Assembly (NCBI GenBank): GCA_029309925.1
Contig: JARKND010000005.1
Span: 1,426,001 to 1,490,000 of the forward strand
Direction: 5' to 3'
DNA: 64,000 nucleotides
Source: Fulvivirgaceae bacterium JP3-4
Lineage (GTDB): Bacteria > Bacteroidota > Bacteroidia > Cytophagales > Cyclobacteriaceae
The position numbers and the translations under genes are program-made. This document shows positions 17,568-26,272 of the stretch, piece by piece (the first letter of the stretch is position 1; each line of letters opens with the position of its first letter). The notes below the pieces were generated by a model, which saw only the letters and a program-made list of their open reading frames with translations, searched no databases and was not told the DNA's origin.

Positions 17568-18725
17568 ATGAAATCATTATATAAATTCTCTTTACTTCTT
17601 CTTGCGTTTGCTGCGATATCAGCGGCATTCGTGGGATGCTCTGAAGATGATCTTGTCAACGGAGGCAAGCCAATGGTCAGTTATGTTCGCGTAACGCGGC
17701 CGACTTCCTCAGACTCATTGCTTGTTGCCGCAGGCCAGGGCCAAATGGTGGCGATCATGGGTGAAAACCTCAGAGATGTGAGACAGCTTTGGTTCAATGA
17801 CCAGCGTGCTGTGCTGAATCCGTCATTCATCACTGATAAAACCGTTATCACCCGCGTTCCGACACAAATTCCGGCAACGATCACCAATCAATTGCGAATG
17901 GTTTTCGGCAACGGAGAAGAGTTGCTGTATGATTTTGAAGTGGCCATCAGCGAACCCGTTGTAGGCTATATGAAGAGCGAGTACGTGAATACAGGGGACG
18001 TTGCAACCATCATTGGCAATTACTTCTATGAGCCTGTGACGGTAACATTCACCGGTGGCGTGACAGGTGAAGTTGTTACACGCGAGGACGACATGCTTGA
18101 AGTTCGTGTTCCGGATGGAGCGCAGCCTGGCCCAATTACCATTTCAACAAACTTCGGTGCAACAGAATCTGATTTCTGGTTCCGCGACAACCGCAACCGT
18201 TTTGGAAGCATGGACGTGAGCGCATATGATGGATGGTGGCATGGTAAAGACTTCATCGTAGCCAGCGACCCGGCAATCGCTCCGGTAGATAACAAGTTCA
18301 TTCGCATCAACAGGGCGCTGAGCGCGGGTGCGTGGTTCGAGTTCTTCGTTGGAGAAGGATGGGCGATGGCGGAAGAGACTAAGAAAATTCCCGCTGACGC
18401 AATCCAGAATCCGGAAAAATACTCGCTGAAGTTCGAGATCAACACATTGTCGTCACTGGCAGGGGCGAAGATCCGGATGTACGTGGGTAATGCGATGGGC
18501 GCAGAACGTAACACACTCAGTTACATCTGGCAGCCAAATGTGAACACAGGAGGTCAGTGGGAGACCATAGCCATCCCGTTCGAAAACATCATCGAAAAGA
18601 ATCCGAATATCAAGGTTGACCCGGCTGGTTATGGAATATCATTCTGGTTCTGGGAAGGAACAGCATTGACAGCCAACTTCGGTATCGACAATCTGCGTGT
18701 AGTGCCTAACGTTATTGAAGATTAA
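17568..18725 (+). CDS. surface glycan-binding lipoprotein (SGBP-B/xyloglucan-binding-domain type) with IPT/TIG repeats
   Basis: The chosen ATG 17568 has an AGAAAG upstream and opens a lipoprotein signal (MKSLYKFSLLLLAF ... AAFVGC); an ATG at 17547 is also possible. The 385-residue protein has about two IPT/TIG immunoglobulin-like domains (residues 35-210). The C-terminal domain, with MDVSAYDGWWHGKDFI and KFIRINRALSAGAWFEFFVGEGW, resembles the glycan-binding domain of SGBP-B proteins in xyloglucan and xylan loci. It follows SusD by about 20 bp and probably holds xylan at the cell surface. The binding specificity is inferred from context. Confidence 0.85.
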   Translation: MKSLYKFSLLLLAFAAISAAFVGCSEDDLVNGGKPMVSYVRVTRPTSSDSLLVAAGQGQMVAIMGENLRDVRQLWFNDQRAVLNPSFITDKTVITRVPTQIPATITNQLRMVFGNGEELLYDFEVAISEPVVGYMKSEYVNTGDVATIIGNYFYEPVTVTFTGGVTGEVVTREDDMLEVRVPDGAQPGPITISTNFGATESDFWFRDNRNRFGSMDVSAYDGWWHGKDFIVASDPAIAPVDNKFIRINRALSAGAWFEFFVGEGWAMAEETKKIPADAIQNPEKYSLKFEINTLSSLAGAKIRMYVGNAMGAERNTLSYIWQPNVNTGGQWETIAIPFENIIEKNPNIKVDPAGYGISFWFWEGTALTANFGIDNLRVVPNVIED

Positions 18726-18739
18726 TCACAGAGATTCCT

Positions 18740-20293
18740 ATGAAAAAGCTATATAGTATAAAAACGTTCCTGCTGATCTTTGCGCTGTGTGCTGCAGTGT
18801 TCAGCGCCTGCGATGATGATGAAACTGAAAGCAGCGATGTTACGCTGCTCAGCTTCGGTCCTGCAGGAGTAAAACACGGTGAGCAGATCAAATTTATCGG
18901 TACGAACCTTGACCGCGTTTCATCGATCGTGCTTCAGCCGGGCGTAGAGATCGCGGCAAGCGGATTTGCTTCCCAAACCAAAAACCTCATCGAAGTCGTC
19001 ATCCCGGCCCAGGCCGAAGCTGGCAAAGTAATTCTGAAAACAGATGCAGGTGACATCGAGACAAAGACACCATTGGATTTTGAAGTGCCGGTTGAGATCA
19101 CATCCATGACTCCCGAAGTGAAGCCAGGAACAAATCTCACCATCAACGGAAATTTTCTCAATTGGATCGAAGAGATCACATTTTCGGATGAAATCACGGT
19201 TACTGAATTCGTGAGTCAAAGTCTTAATGAGCTTGTCGTGACAGTGCCGATGGAAGCGCAAACGGGCTTCCTCACGTTTCAGACAGGAGGTACTGAGCCG
19301 CTGACATTTGCCTCTGATGAAAAGCTCACCGTTTCTCTTCCCGCAGTGACTTCTATGTCACCGGCATCCGTTGAGCACACGAAAAATCTCACGTTGACAG
19401 GAACCAACCTTGACCTTGTGACGTCAGTAGTATTCGCAGGAGGAACAACAGTTTCTACATTTGAAAGCCAGTCTGAAACCCAGCTTGTCGTCAAAGTTCC
19501 GGCCACGGCAATCAAAGGCAAACTTACACTCAAGCAGGCTTCACCAGTCGATGTTGTTACCACCAGCGATGTAGTAATTACACTTCCGGTTGGAACGGAC
19601 ATCGCACCGAAGCCGGCAGTCCCTGGCACAGACAACATTACCATCACTGGTACAAACCTGAATCTTGTTGCAAAGCTCAGACTTGCGGGAAAGTCAGGTC
19701 CGATTGAAATCGCATCGACAGCCTTCACCACACACACGCCAACGTCTATTGTGTTTGCGTTGCCAGCCAATGCCGACAACGGTGGCGTCACCTATACTAC
19801 AATTCATAACTATACGAATGCGCTAGGTGTGACTGTTGTGATCCCCGGAGCAGGACCAGCGCCACTTGCATTGACGTTGTTCGATGAGCAGATCAACTTC
19901 GGTGGAGGTAACTGGAGCTGGGGCGGAACAGCAACGGTGCAGAGCACGGAACAGGCGTATGCCGGCACAAAGTCATTCAAGCACACAACATCAGGAAATG
20001 ATGGTGGTCCTTCAGTGGGCGGCATGTCTGGTGTCGATGCAAGTGCATTCACGCACTTCAAGTTCTCGCTCTATGGTGGACCGGGCACGCAGGGTAAGCA
20101 GGTCGCTGCAATCCTCAACGACAACTGGGGCAACTACAACTCTGTAACACTGCAGGAAGGCAAATGGACGGAGTATTCGATTCCGCTGACCAGCTATCCT
20201 GGCGTTTCGAAAAACAATATTACGCGTTGGATCTTCAAAGTAGAGGGCGCAACAGCAGTCACTATTTTCGTTGACCGTGTTGGTTTTGACTAA
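18740..20293 (+). CDS. IPT/TIG-repeat surface lipoprotein with C-terminal carbohydrate-binding-like domain
   Basis: 517 residues with a lipoprotein signal (about 1-24, VFSAC). Four IPT/TIG-like repeats of about 85 residues follow, each opening with a motif like (K/T)HGEQIKFIGTNLDRVSSI, PGTNLTINGNFLNWIEEI, EHTKNLTLTGTNLDLVTSV and PGTDNITITGTNLNLVAKL. The last 150 residues (NWSWGGTATVQSTEQAYAGTKSFKH ... WTEYSIPLTSYPGVSKNNITRWIFKVEG) form a beta-sandwich resembling carbohydrate-binding modules. It is the last gene of the xylan operon, ahead of a terminator. Its likely job is a long surface arm presenting a glycan-binding module. Confidence 0.85.
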   Translation: MKKLYSIKTFLLIFALCAAVFSACDDDETESSDVTLLSFGPAGVKHGEQIKFIGTNLDRVSSIVLQPGVEIAASGFASQTKNLIEVVIPAQAEAGKVILKTDAGDIETKTPLDFEVPVEITSMTPEVKPGTNLTINGNFLNWIEEITFSDEITVTEFVSQSLNELVVTVPMEAQTGFLTFQTGGTEPLTFASDEKLTVSLPAVTSMSPASVEHTKNLTLTGTNLDLVTSVVFAGGTTVSTFESQSETQLVVKVPATAIKGKLTLKQASPVDVVTTSDVVITLPVGTDIAPKPAVPGTDNITITGTNLNLVAKLRLAGKSGPIEIASTAFTTHTPTSIVFALPANADNGGVTYTTIHNYTNALGVTVVIPGAGPAPLALTLFDEQINFGGGNWSWGGTATVQSTEQAYAGTKSFKHTTSGNDGGPSVGGMSGVDASAFTHFKFSLYGGPGTQGKQVAAILNDNWGNYNSVTLQEGKWTEYSIPLTSYPGVSKNNITRWIFKVEGATAVTIFVDRVGFD

Positions 20294-20335
20294 TGACTCA
20301 TCTCTGAGGTTTTAATGATTGATTGATTAGGAAAG

Positions 20336-20360
20336 GGTCGTCCGGCAGGGCGGCCTTTTT
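20336..20360 (+). terminator. intrinsic terminator closing the xylan operon
   Basis: GGTCGTCC and GGGCGGCC pair over 8 bp with two G-U wobbles around a four-base loop and are followed by TTTTT. It lies 43 bp after the stop of the last lipoprotein gene. Confidence 0.75.
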
Positions 20361-20482
20361 CCTTTATAGCCTGTACCACATTCCGTGATAACGGTTGCAA
20401 TGGCAATTCGTCCAACAATCTCCCCGCACGATTTTCAATTTGAGGATTTCGGCTAACTTCACACCGGACAATTCGACTTCAA

Positions 20483-21550
20483 ATGGAATACAGACAACTT
20501 GGAAATTCCGGACTGCGAGTGCCGGTACTCAGCTTCGGGACAGCAACTTTTGGTGGCGGTACAGAATTCTTCAAGGCGTGGGGAAGCACGCAGGTGGACG
20601 AGGCAACACGCCTTGTGAAACTTTGCATGGATGCAGGCGTAAATTTCTTCGACACTGCAAATGGTTATTCAAAAGGCGGGTCAGAAGAAATATTGGGAAA
20701 GGCAGTTCGTGGCCTGCGCGATAAAGTGCTGATCTCGACCAAAGCAACTTTTCCATTCACTTCGGAAATCAACGACTTTGGATCCTCGCGCTATCATTTG
20801 ATCCGCGCTTGTGAAGACAGTCTGCGCAGACTGAGCACCGACTACATCGATGTATATCACATGCATGGCTTCGATGGTAATACGCCCATAGACGAAACGT
20901 TGAAAGCACTGGACACACTCATCCAGAGTGGGAAAGTCCGCTACATCGCCTGTTCGAATTTCTCAGGGTGGCATCTGATGAAATCATTGTCGGTTTCCGA
21001 GTGCTACGGATGGGCGAAATACGTGGCGCATCAGGCCTATTACTCGTTGCTCAACCGCGACTTTGAGTGGGAACTGATGCCCCTCGGAATTGATCAGAAC
21101 GTAGGGACTATAGTGTGGAGTCCGCTCGCCAGTGGAAAGCTCACAGGCAAGTACAGACGCAATAAACCTTTCCCGAAAGATGCCCGTGTGGCGCAGGGCG
21201 GAAGTCCGGTGCTAAATACGGAAAGTGATGATCAGCGACTCTATGATATCGTAGATGTTCTCGACTCAGTCTCGAAGGAAGTTGGCAAAACAATTTCACA
21301 GGTGGCGTTGAACTGGCTTCTGCAGCGCCCGACAGTTTGCAACATTATAATAGGAGCGAGAACACAGGAGCAGTTGCAGGAAAATTTGGATGCAGTAGGG
21401 TGGAACCTTACGTACGATCAGGTAAAACGCCTCGATGATGCAAGCGCAATTCTGCCTGCGTATCCGTACTGGCACCAGCGTCAGTTCCCGATGCTTCACA
21501 CTGATCCGCAGCTGTATGTAAAGTTTGGCAAACGAAATCTGAAAGAATAA
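20483..21550 (+). CDS. aldo/keto reductase
   Basis: 355 residues with the family opening MEYRQLGNSGLRVPVLSFGTATFGGG, catalytic Asp/Tyr region FFDTANGYSKGGSEEILGKAV, Lys in KVLISTKATF, His in DYIDVYHMHGFD, and the C-terminal NADP-binding segment IIIGARTQEQLQENLDAVGW. It is a cytosolic NAD(P)H-dependent carbonyl reductase; the best-known relatives act on sugars or reactive aldehydes. It lies 120 bp after the xylan-operon terminator. The leader contains ACGGTTGCAATGG, a possible half-operator, so co-regulation is possible but weakly supported. Confidence 0.92.
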   Translation: MEYRQLGNSGLRVPVLSFGTATFGGGTEFFKAWGSTQVDEATRLVKLCMDAGVNFFDTANGYSKGGSEEILGKAVRGLRDKVLISTKATFPFTSEINDFGSSRYHLIRACEDSLRRLSTDYIDVYHMHGFDGNTPIDETLKALDTLIQSGKVRYIACSNFSGWHLMKSLSVSECYGWAKYVAHQAYYSLLNRDFEWELMPLGIDQNVGTIVWSPLASGKLTGKYRRNKPFPKDARVAQGGSPVLNTESDDQRLYDIVDVLDSVSKEVGKTISQVALNWLLQRPTVCNIIIGARTQEQLQENLDAVGWNLTYDQVKRLDDASAILPAYPYWHQRQFPMLHTDPQLYVKFGKRNLKE

Positions 21551-21588
21551 GCTAACCGATAACAGGCATTGCATATGGAATCAACTAT

Positions 21589-21630
21589 TCCTTTGTGTTG
21601 CCTTTGTGTCCTTCGTGTCTTCGTGGCTAA
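21589..21630. repeat. short-period array (CCTTTGTGT/CTTCGTGTC)
   Basis: Four degenerate units of 9-11 bases (cctttgtgttg, cctttgtgtc, cttcgtgtc, ttcgtggc) lie between the aldo/keto reductase and the DMT transporter. The words are the same as those of the right arm of the inverted array at 50521-50557. No opposing arm is seen here. The transporter ATG lies 20 bp after it. Confidence 0.65.
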
Positions 21631-21650
21631 CCAATTTGTAACTTTGCTCC

Positions 21651-22094
21651 ATGAAAATTCAATTTTATTTACTTTCTATTCTCGCTGGCGTAGCGGTAGC
21701 ATTTCAGACGGGTGTAAATTCGCAACTGCGGACTGATACGAATAATCCTGTGCTCACCGCATTGATTTCGTTCCTTGTGGGTACAGTGGCCTTAATTATT
21801 TTGTACTTCGCCTTCTTTCGCCAGACACCAACATTCCCATTGGGTTATTCTTTTTCGTGGTGGAAATTTACCGGGGGATTACTTGGCGTTCTCTATGTTA
21901 CAGGTGTTGTGATCGCGGCTCCACGGATCGGTGCAGCAAACGCATTGGCATTTATTGTTGCAGGTCAGTTCGTTGCAGCGATTATTATTGATCACTACGG
22001 CTGGATGAATCTTCCTGTCACATCGATTTCAATTTACCGTGTCGTAGGAATTGCTCTGCTTCTTGCAGGCGTATACCTCATCCAGAAGAAGTAG
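21651..22094 (+). CDS. DMT-superfamily transporter (YdcZ/DUF606 type)
   Basis: 147 residues, almost wholly hydrophobic, with five membrane helices. The first two carry LAGVAVAFQTGVNSQLRTDTNNPVLTALISFLVGTVAL, typical of the YdcZ/DUF606 half-size members of the drug/metabolite transporter superfamily. The repeated G-VxxxxxPRIGAANALAFIVAGQ segment is also typical. Such proteins usually act as dimers of two five-helix units; the substrate is unknown. Confidence 0.87.
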   Translation: MKIQFYLLSILAGVAVAFQTGVNSQLRTDTNNPVLTALISFLVGTVALIILYFAFFRQTPTFPLGYSFSWWKFTGGLLGVLYVTGVVIAAPRIGAANALAFIVAGQFVAAIIIDHYGWMNLPVTSISIYRVVGIALLLAGVYLIQKK

Positions 22095-22202
22095 CACAAA
22101 GCAACTGCACAAGGCGGAAATACAGCTAAATTACTCTTGAGTGCTCGCTTTTGCGCGGAACTTTTTGGGCCATAATGATAGTTATCATGCTTTCCTAACC
22201 AT

Positions 22203-23393
22203 ATGTCTAGAGTCGTCAAATATTTTTTGTTATTGGTAACATCATTTTTATTGGCGTGCGATGATGAGGCGTCATCGATCAGCTTGCCCGAGGAGAAAAC
22301 ATATTTCGTTTCGGCAGAGGAGAGGAGCACTGTCTCTGCTGAAGCCCTGAAAGCCCTCGCGATCGGTTTTGGTCAGCGAGATATTGCTGCTCTCATTCAG
22401 TACGGTGTCAAATCATATACACTTACATATCAAACTGCGTATAACGGGAAGACAATCCAGGCCTCCGGGCTTTTAATGGTACCGGTCGGTCTTACATCAC
22501 CCGGACCAATGGTGAGTCTGCAGCACGGAACCACTTTCGTGAAAGATGATGCACCCACAACAGCAGGTGGTTATAGCGGTATGGAATTATTCGCAGCAGC
22601 AGGTTACATTTCATTGATGCCTGATTTCATCGGGTATGGCAAGTCCGCGGAGATCTTCCATCCATATTATGATGAAGAACATTCTGCAACCGCAGTCATC
22701 GACATGATCAAAGCTGCAAAACAGTTTCTCGCTAAGCAGAAGATCCAGTTCAATGACAAGTTGTTTCTTGCCGGATATTCTGAAGGAGGCTACGTTACAC
22801 TCGCGGCAGCGCATGAGATTGAAAACAATCCTGCCCATGAACTTTCCATCACGGCAGTTGCGGCAGGAGCGGGTGGCTACGACTTACGTGAAATGCTCTC
22901 GGGGATCACGACAAACACGTACTACGCTTATCCCAGTTATCTCGCATTTGTGCTGATGTCATATAACAACACCTATGGATGGAACATGCCGCTGGACTAT
23001 TTCTTTCAAAAGAACTATGCGGATGCGCTAGCTACATACATGAATGGCGAATATGAAGGATATACCATCAACGCAGAGTTGACCACAGACCTGACAAAAC
23101 TTTTTAATCCGGACTTTTACGCGCGCCTGAAGGAGCCAGGCCTTGAACAGCAATTGAAAGATGCCATCGCTGAAAATTCAATTGATGGCTGGAACACGAA
23201 GATTCCAATGAAACTGTATCACGGGACAGAGGACGAGATCATACCATACAAGAATTCCGAAGTCACACTTGATAATTTCAAAAATGCAGGAAGCAATTCG
23301 GTCACGCTGACGCTGATCCCAAATGGTACACACGGGAGTAGTTTTATGCCAATGATGCAGGACTTTATACCGTGGTTTTTATCCTTGAAATAA
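22203..23393 (+). CDS. secreted lipoprotein alpha/beta hydrolase (secretory lipase-like)
   Basis: 396 residues opening MSRVVKYFLLLVTSFLLACDDE, a lipoprotein signal with lipobox LLAC. The alpha/beta hydrolase shows LQHGTTF (oxyanion region), LMPDFIGYGKS, nucleophile elbow LAGYSEGGYVTLAA (Ser near 193), Asp in YHGTEDEIIPY and His in PNGTHGSSF. The order and spacing fit the secretory lipase/LIP-type family. It is probably an outer-membrane-anchored esterase or lipase. It stands alone. Confidence 0.85.
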   Translation: MSRVVKYFLLLVTSFLLACDDEASSISLPEEKTYFVSAEERSTVSAEALKALAIGFGQRDIAALIQYGVKSYTLTYQTAYNGKTIQASGLLMVPVGLTSPGPMVSLQHGTTFVKDDAPTTAGGYSGMELFAAAGYISLMPDFIGYGKSAEIFHPYYDEEHSATAVIDMIKAAKQFLAKQKIQFNDKLFLAGYSEGGYVTLAAAHEIENNPAHELSITAVAAGAGGYDLREMLSGITTNTYYAYPSYLAFVLMSYNNTYGWNMPLDYFFQKNYADALATYMNGEYEGYTINAELTTDLTKLFNPDFYARLKEPGLEQQLKDAIAENSIDGWNTKIPMKLYHGTEDEIIPYKNSEVTLDNFKNAGSNSVTLTLIPNGTHGSSFMPMMQDFIPWFLSLK

Positions 23394-23415
23394 ACGCACA
23401 TGCTACTCGCGTGAA

Positions 23416-23441
23416 ACCGCGATCACCGTGGGGCTTTTTTT
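23416..23441 (+). terminator. weak intrinsic terminator after the lipase gene
   Basis: CCGCGATCACCGTGG forms a short stem (one G-U pair) followed by GGC and a run of seven T. It is located 23 bp after the lipase stop codon. Confidence 0.5.
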
Positions 23442-23481
23442 ATTTCCTTGGAATCGATTAATTTCATTGAAAAACCCCGCG

Positions 23482-23754
23482 ATGAAAACAAATTTCACAA
23501 CCATTGCCTTGATTGTAGTCTGCATAGCATCACTGGCAGTGGCTTACCACCAAAAAACGCTGGCATCCCACTACAGACTTCTCGCAATTGAAAATGAACT
23601 GAAATGGCGCGAGGCCACCGAACTTGCGGAACAGCAGCGACTGGACGCAGACCGAAACCGAATGATAGCCGAACAACAGACCAGGATGGCAATAGCCGCG
23701 CGTGAAGAGGCCCTTCGTCAGGCGCACACACGCGGGAAGGCACGCAATAAGTAG
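23482..23754 (+). CDS. small membrane-anchored coiled-coil protein
   Basis: The ATG at 23482 gives 90 residues: an N-terminal membrane helix (about 5-22, FTTIALIVVCIASLAVAYH) then a continuous charged helix rich in Glu, Arg, Gln and Ala (ENELKWREATELAEQQRLDADRNRMIAEQQ) ending in a basic tail. A longer frame from 23428 crosses the terminator and is unlikely. No family recognised. It is followed by a strong bidirectional terminator. Confidence 0.6.
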   Translation: MKTNFTTIALIVVCIASLAVAYHQKTLASHYRLLAIENELKWREATELAEQQRLDADRNRMIAEQQTRMAIAAREEALRQAHTRGKARNK

Positions 23755-23782
23755 CATGACCGACTCACACCTCTGAAAAACG

Positions 23783-23806
23783 AAAGCCCGGCTTAAACCG
23801 GGCTTT
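23783..23806. terminator. bidirectional intrinsic terminator
   Basis: AAAGCCCGG and CCGGGCTTT pair perfectly over 9 bp around a six-base loop, flanked by A-rich and T-rich ends. It lies between two convergent genes (coiled-coil protein on plus, catalase on minus). The following aaatttcaaat word occurs twice, 15 bp apart (23807 and 23822). Confidence 0.85.
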
Positions 23807-23833
23807 AAATTTCAAATCCTAAAATTTCAAATG

Positions 23834-25447
23834 TTAATAAGGTTGGGCTTTGTGCCCCTGACGCTCTGCATCCTTTACACCTTCACTCGATTTTGTTGAA
23901 CCAATCGGTCCTTTCGAAATTTTTTCAGCCGAAACCTTCTTCAACCCTTCGGCTACACGCTTTCCATAGTCGGGGTCACATTTAGTGAAATGCTCGATCA
24001 TGCGATCCTGGATATGCTTTTGTGCAGGCGCAAGTGTGTTGACAAGGTTTGTGATGAGATCGTTCCGCTCCCAGTCTGTAAATGCGCGGAAGCGTTCTCC
24101 AGCCTGCTGATAATCGTTTGTCCTGTCTATCTTCTGCCGCACGAGATTCGCGTTGTAATGCGGTGTGTGATCCTTGCCCGACTTCGCGGCTTCACGCAAA
24201 CCATTCAGTGTTGAAGGTTCATAATTCACATGCGGATTTTGTCCCTTTGCATGATCAACATGGTAGGTCATCTGCCCGTCACGCTGGTTAGTGGCCACGT
24301 GCGTTTTCGGTGAATTGATTGGCAATTGCAGATAGTTCGGACCAACACGGTAACGCTGCGTATCGGAATATGAAAACGTTCTTCCCTGCAACATCTTGTC
24401 GTCAGAGAAATCAAGCCCGTCAACGAGGACACCAGTTCCAAATGCAACCTGCTCCACTTCTGCAAAGTAGTTTTCAGGATTCCGGTTCAGGGTCATCTTC
24501 CCGACCGGAAGGAAAGGAAATTTATCTGTCGGCCAGATCTTCGTATCATCAAGCGGATCAAAATCAAGTTCAGGATGCTCATCATCACTCATGATCTGCA
24601 CGCACAATTCCCACGATGGAAAATTGCCTTCCTTGATCGCATCATATAGATCCTGCGTAGCATGGTTAAAGTTTTTTCCCTGTATGTTCTCTGCTTCTTC
24701 CTGCGTCAGGTTTTTAATTCCCTGCAATGGCTCCCAGTGGTATTTCACCAGCACACCCACTCCGTCCTTATTTATCCATTTGTAGGTGTTCACGCCTGAG
24801 CCCTGCATCTGTCTGTAGTTTGCCGGAATTCCCCACGGAGAAAACAGGAACGTGATCATGTGCATTGCCTCCGGAGTATTGCTGATGAAATCGAAAATGC
24901 GCTCACCATCCTGTCTGTTCGTGACAGGATCGGGTTTAAATGCATGAACGAGATCGGGAAATTTTACAGCATCACGGATGAAAAATACTTTGAGGTTGTT
25001 TCCCACAAGATCCCAGTTGCCATCTTCAGTGTAGAATTTCACCGCGAAACCTCTCGGGTCGCGGAGTGTTTCAGGCGAATGTCCACCGTGAATCACTGAT
25101 GAAAACCGTACGAACACCGGAGTTTGCTTGCTCTTCTGCTGAAACAGCTTTGCACGGGTGTACTTCGCCACGGGCTCGCTGCCCACGGTTCCGTAAGCCT
25201 CGAACACACCATGGGCACCTGCACCCCGAGCGTGCACAACGCGTTCCGGTATACGCTCGCGATCAAAGTGCGAAATCTTCTCAATGAACTGATAGTTCTC
25301 GAGAGTCGCAGGACCTCTGTTTCCAACGGTACGCAGATTCTGATTGTCGGTAACCGGGTGTCCTTGACGCGTTGTAAGCGTGTTGTCCCCTTCGCGTCCG
25401 TTGCCGTTTTCGTTTTTTCCGTTTGACTGATTTTTTTCTGGAATCAT
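23834..25447 (-). CDS. haem catalase
   Basis: 537 residues, size of a small-subunit to mid-size monofunctional catalase. Conserved blocks are [21 protein letters not shown] (distal His), [38 protein letters not shown] (Asn), and the proximal haem Tyr in [18 protein letters not shown]. It breaks H2O2 down to water and O2 in the cytosol. N-terminal 30 residues are polar and Asn/Gly-rich. It is followed on the same strand, upstream, by a small stress-type gene and a zinc alcohol dehydrogenase, a grouping seen in stress islands of Bacteroidota. Confidence 0.96.
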   Translation of the reverse strand: MIPEKNQSNGKNENGNGREGDNTLTTRQGHPVTDNQNLRTVGNRGPATLENYQFIEKISHFDRERIPERVVHARGAGAHGVFEAYGTVGSEPVAKYTRAKLFQQKSKQTPVFVRFSSVIHGGHSPETLRDPRGFAVKFYTEDGNWDLVGNNLKVFFIRDAVKFPDLVHAFKPDPVTNRQDGERIFDFISNTPEAMHMITFLFSPWGIPANYRQMQGSGVNTYKWINKDGVGVLVKYHWEPLQGIKNLTQEEAENIQGKNFNHATQDLYDAIKEGNFPSWELCVQIMSDDEHPELDFDPLDDTKIWPTDKFPFLPVGKMTLNRNPENYFAEVEQVAFGTGVLVDGLDFSDDKMLQGRTFSYSDTQRYRVGPNYLQLPINSPKTHVATNQRDGQMTYHVDHAKGQNPHVNYEPSTLNGLREAAKSGKDHTPHYNANLVRQKIDRTNDYQQAGERFRAFTDWERNDLITNLVNTLAPAQKHIQDRMIEHFTKCDPDYGKRVAEGLKKVSAEKISKGPIGSTKSSEGVKDAERQGHKAQPY

Positions 25448-25585
25448 TTTGTAAAAGGATTGTGGTTAGAAAAAGTTGCACCGACTATCCAACAGACTTG
25501 CCTTAGTTAGATAGAGCAGAATTTCGCAAAATAATAATGCCGAACTCGCATTCGCGCGAGTATAGCGTCCGGTGAAAAAGCAGCA

Positions 25586-25677
25586 GGCACCAGGCGTTGG
25601 TAATTAGCAAGAGCGTCAGCAACGTTTGATTCTAACGCCCAATGCCTAATGCCCAATGCCTAATGACTAATTCCTAA
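25586..25677. repeat. heptamer arrays in inverted orientation (CCTAATG type)
   Basis: Right array (25637-25677): cccaatg, cctaatg, cccaatg, cctaatg, actaatt, cctaa at 7-base period. Left array (25586-25607): ggcacca, ggcgttg, gtaatta, the looser reverse complement. About 27 bases lie between them. The right arm begins at the stop codon of the frameshifted gene on the minus strand. Confidence 0.75.
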
Positions 25678-26260
25678 GCTGCCGCGATTGCTGTCCGCTT
25701 CGAATTTCGGTTTCGAAGCAACACAAGCGCAATTACCGCTGCACCGACCGCTGCACCGATGGCAACTTTTTTGATTGCTCCCTGTCGATTGTATTTCCCT
25801 CGGCTGTCCAGCCACGTTCAGCGAAAATGTTAGGGACGATTCCCTTACTGAAATCGTCAATCACACCTTCGACAACGTTTACCCTGTCTGCCAGCAGCAG
25901 TGTCATCCAGTGGCGCGTGTCCGTTTCACTGTACCTGTAGGCGAAACCACGAAGTGCACCGCTGAGCCCACGTGGTGGAACAGAAGTACCAAACACACTC
26001 GTCATTCTCGGCCGCTCAATGGATTGGAATACTTTCATCGTCAGCGGTTGCTGAGGCGGTGCTTCATAATGTATGCGTTCATAGTCAGCACCATTTCGGT
26101 GTTTCATCGGGTAGGTCGGATCGTTTTCGCGATCAGCATCTATTCCCCATCCCGGAATATTTTTTACAGTATCCGCAATTTTGCGATCGACATCACCTGT
26201 CAGTACCTCCTGGTAAGTATCGCTTCCTTTTGCAAATCTGTTTTTTGCTTTTGTGTCCAT
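25674..26260 (-). pseudogene. frameshifted small membrane-anchored protein of the catalase/ADH cluster
   Basis: From ATG 26260 the frame reads 175 residues to a TAA at 25733. The last 20 residues (after WTAEG near 25790) are low quality (REQSKKLPSVQRSVQR). Shifting by one base at the GGGAAA run gives KYNRQGAIKKVAIGAAVGAAVIALVLLRNRN, a textbook C-terminal membrane helix with basic flanks, ending at a TAG at 25674. So the gene looks intact in protein terms but carries a one-base deletion, or there is a sequencing error. The upstream part has the LADRVNVVEGVIDDFSKGIVPNIFAERGW segment. Function unknown; neighbours are catalase and alcohol dehydrogenase. Confidence 0.65.
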
Positions 26261-26272
26261 AGTGAAATGCGT

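Noticed and set aside
19279-19791. Antisense 170-codon open frame in the IPT lipoprotein gene
   Set aside because: Shadow of the repeated beta-strand coding on the other strand; Thr/Val/Ser-rich, no start context.
25586-25677. CRISPR-like array
   Set aside because: Units are 7 bases with no spacers and no cas genes anywhere in the window; the same applies to the other arrays.
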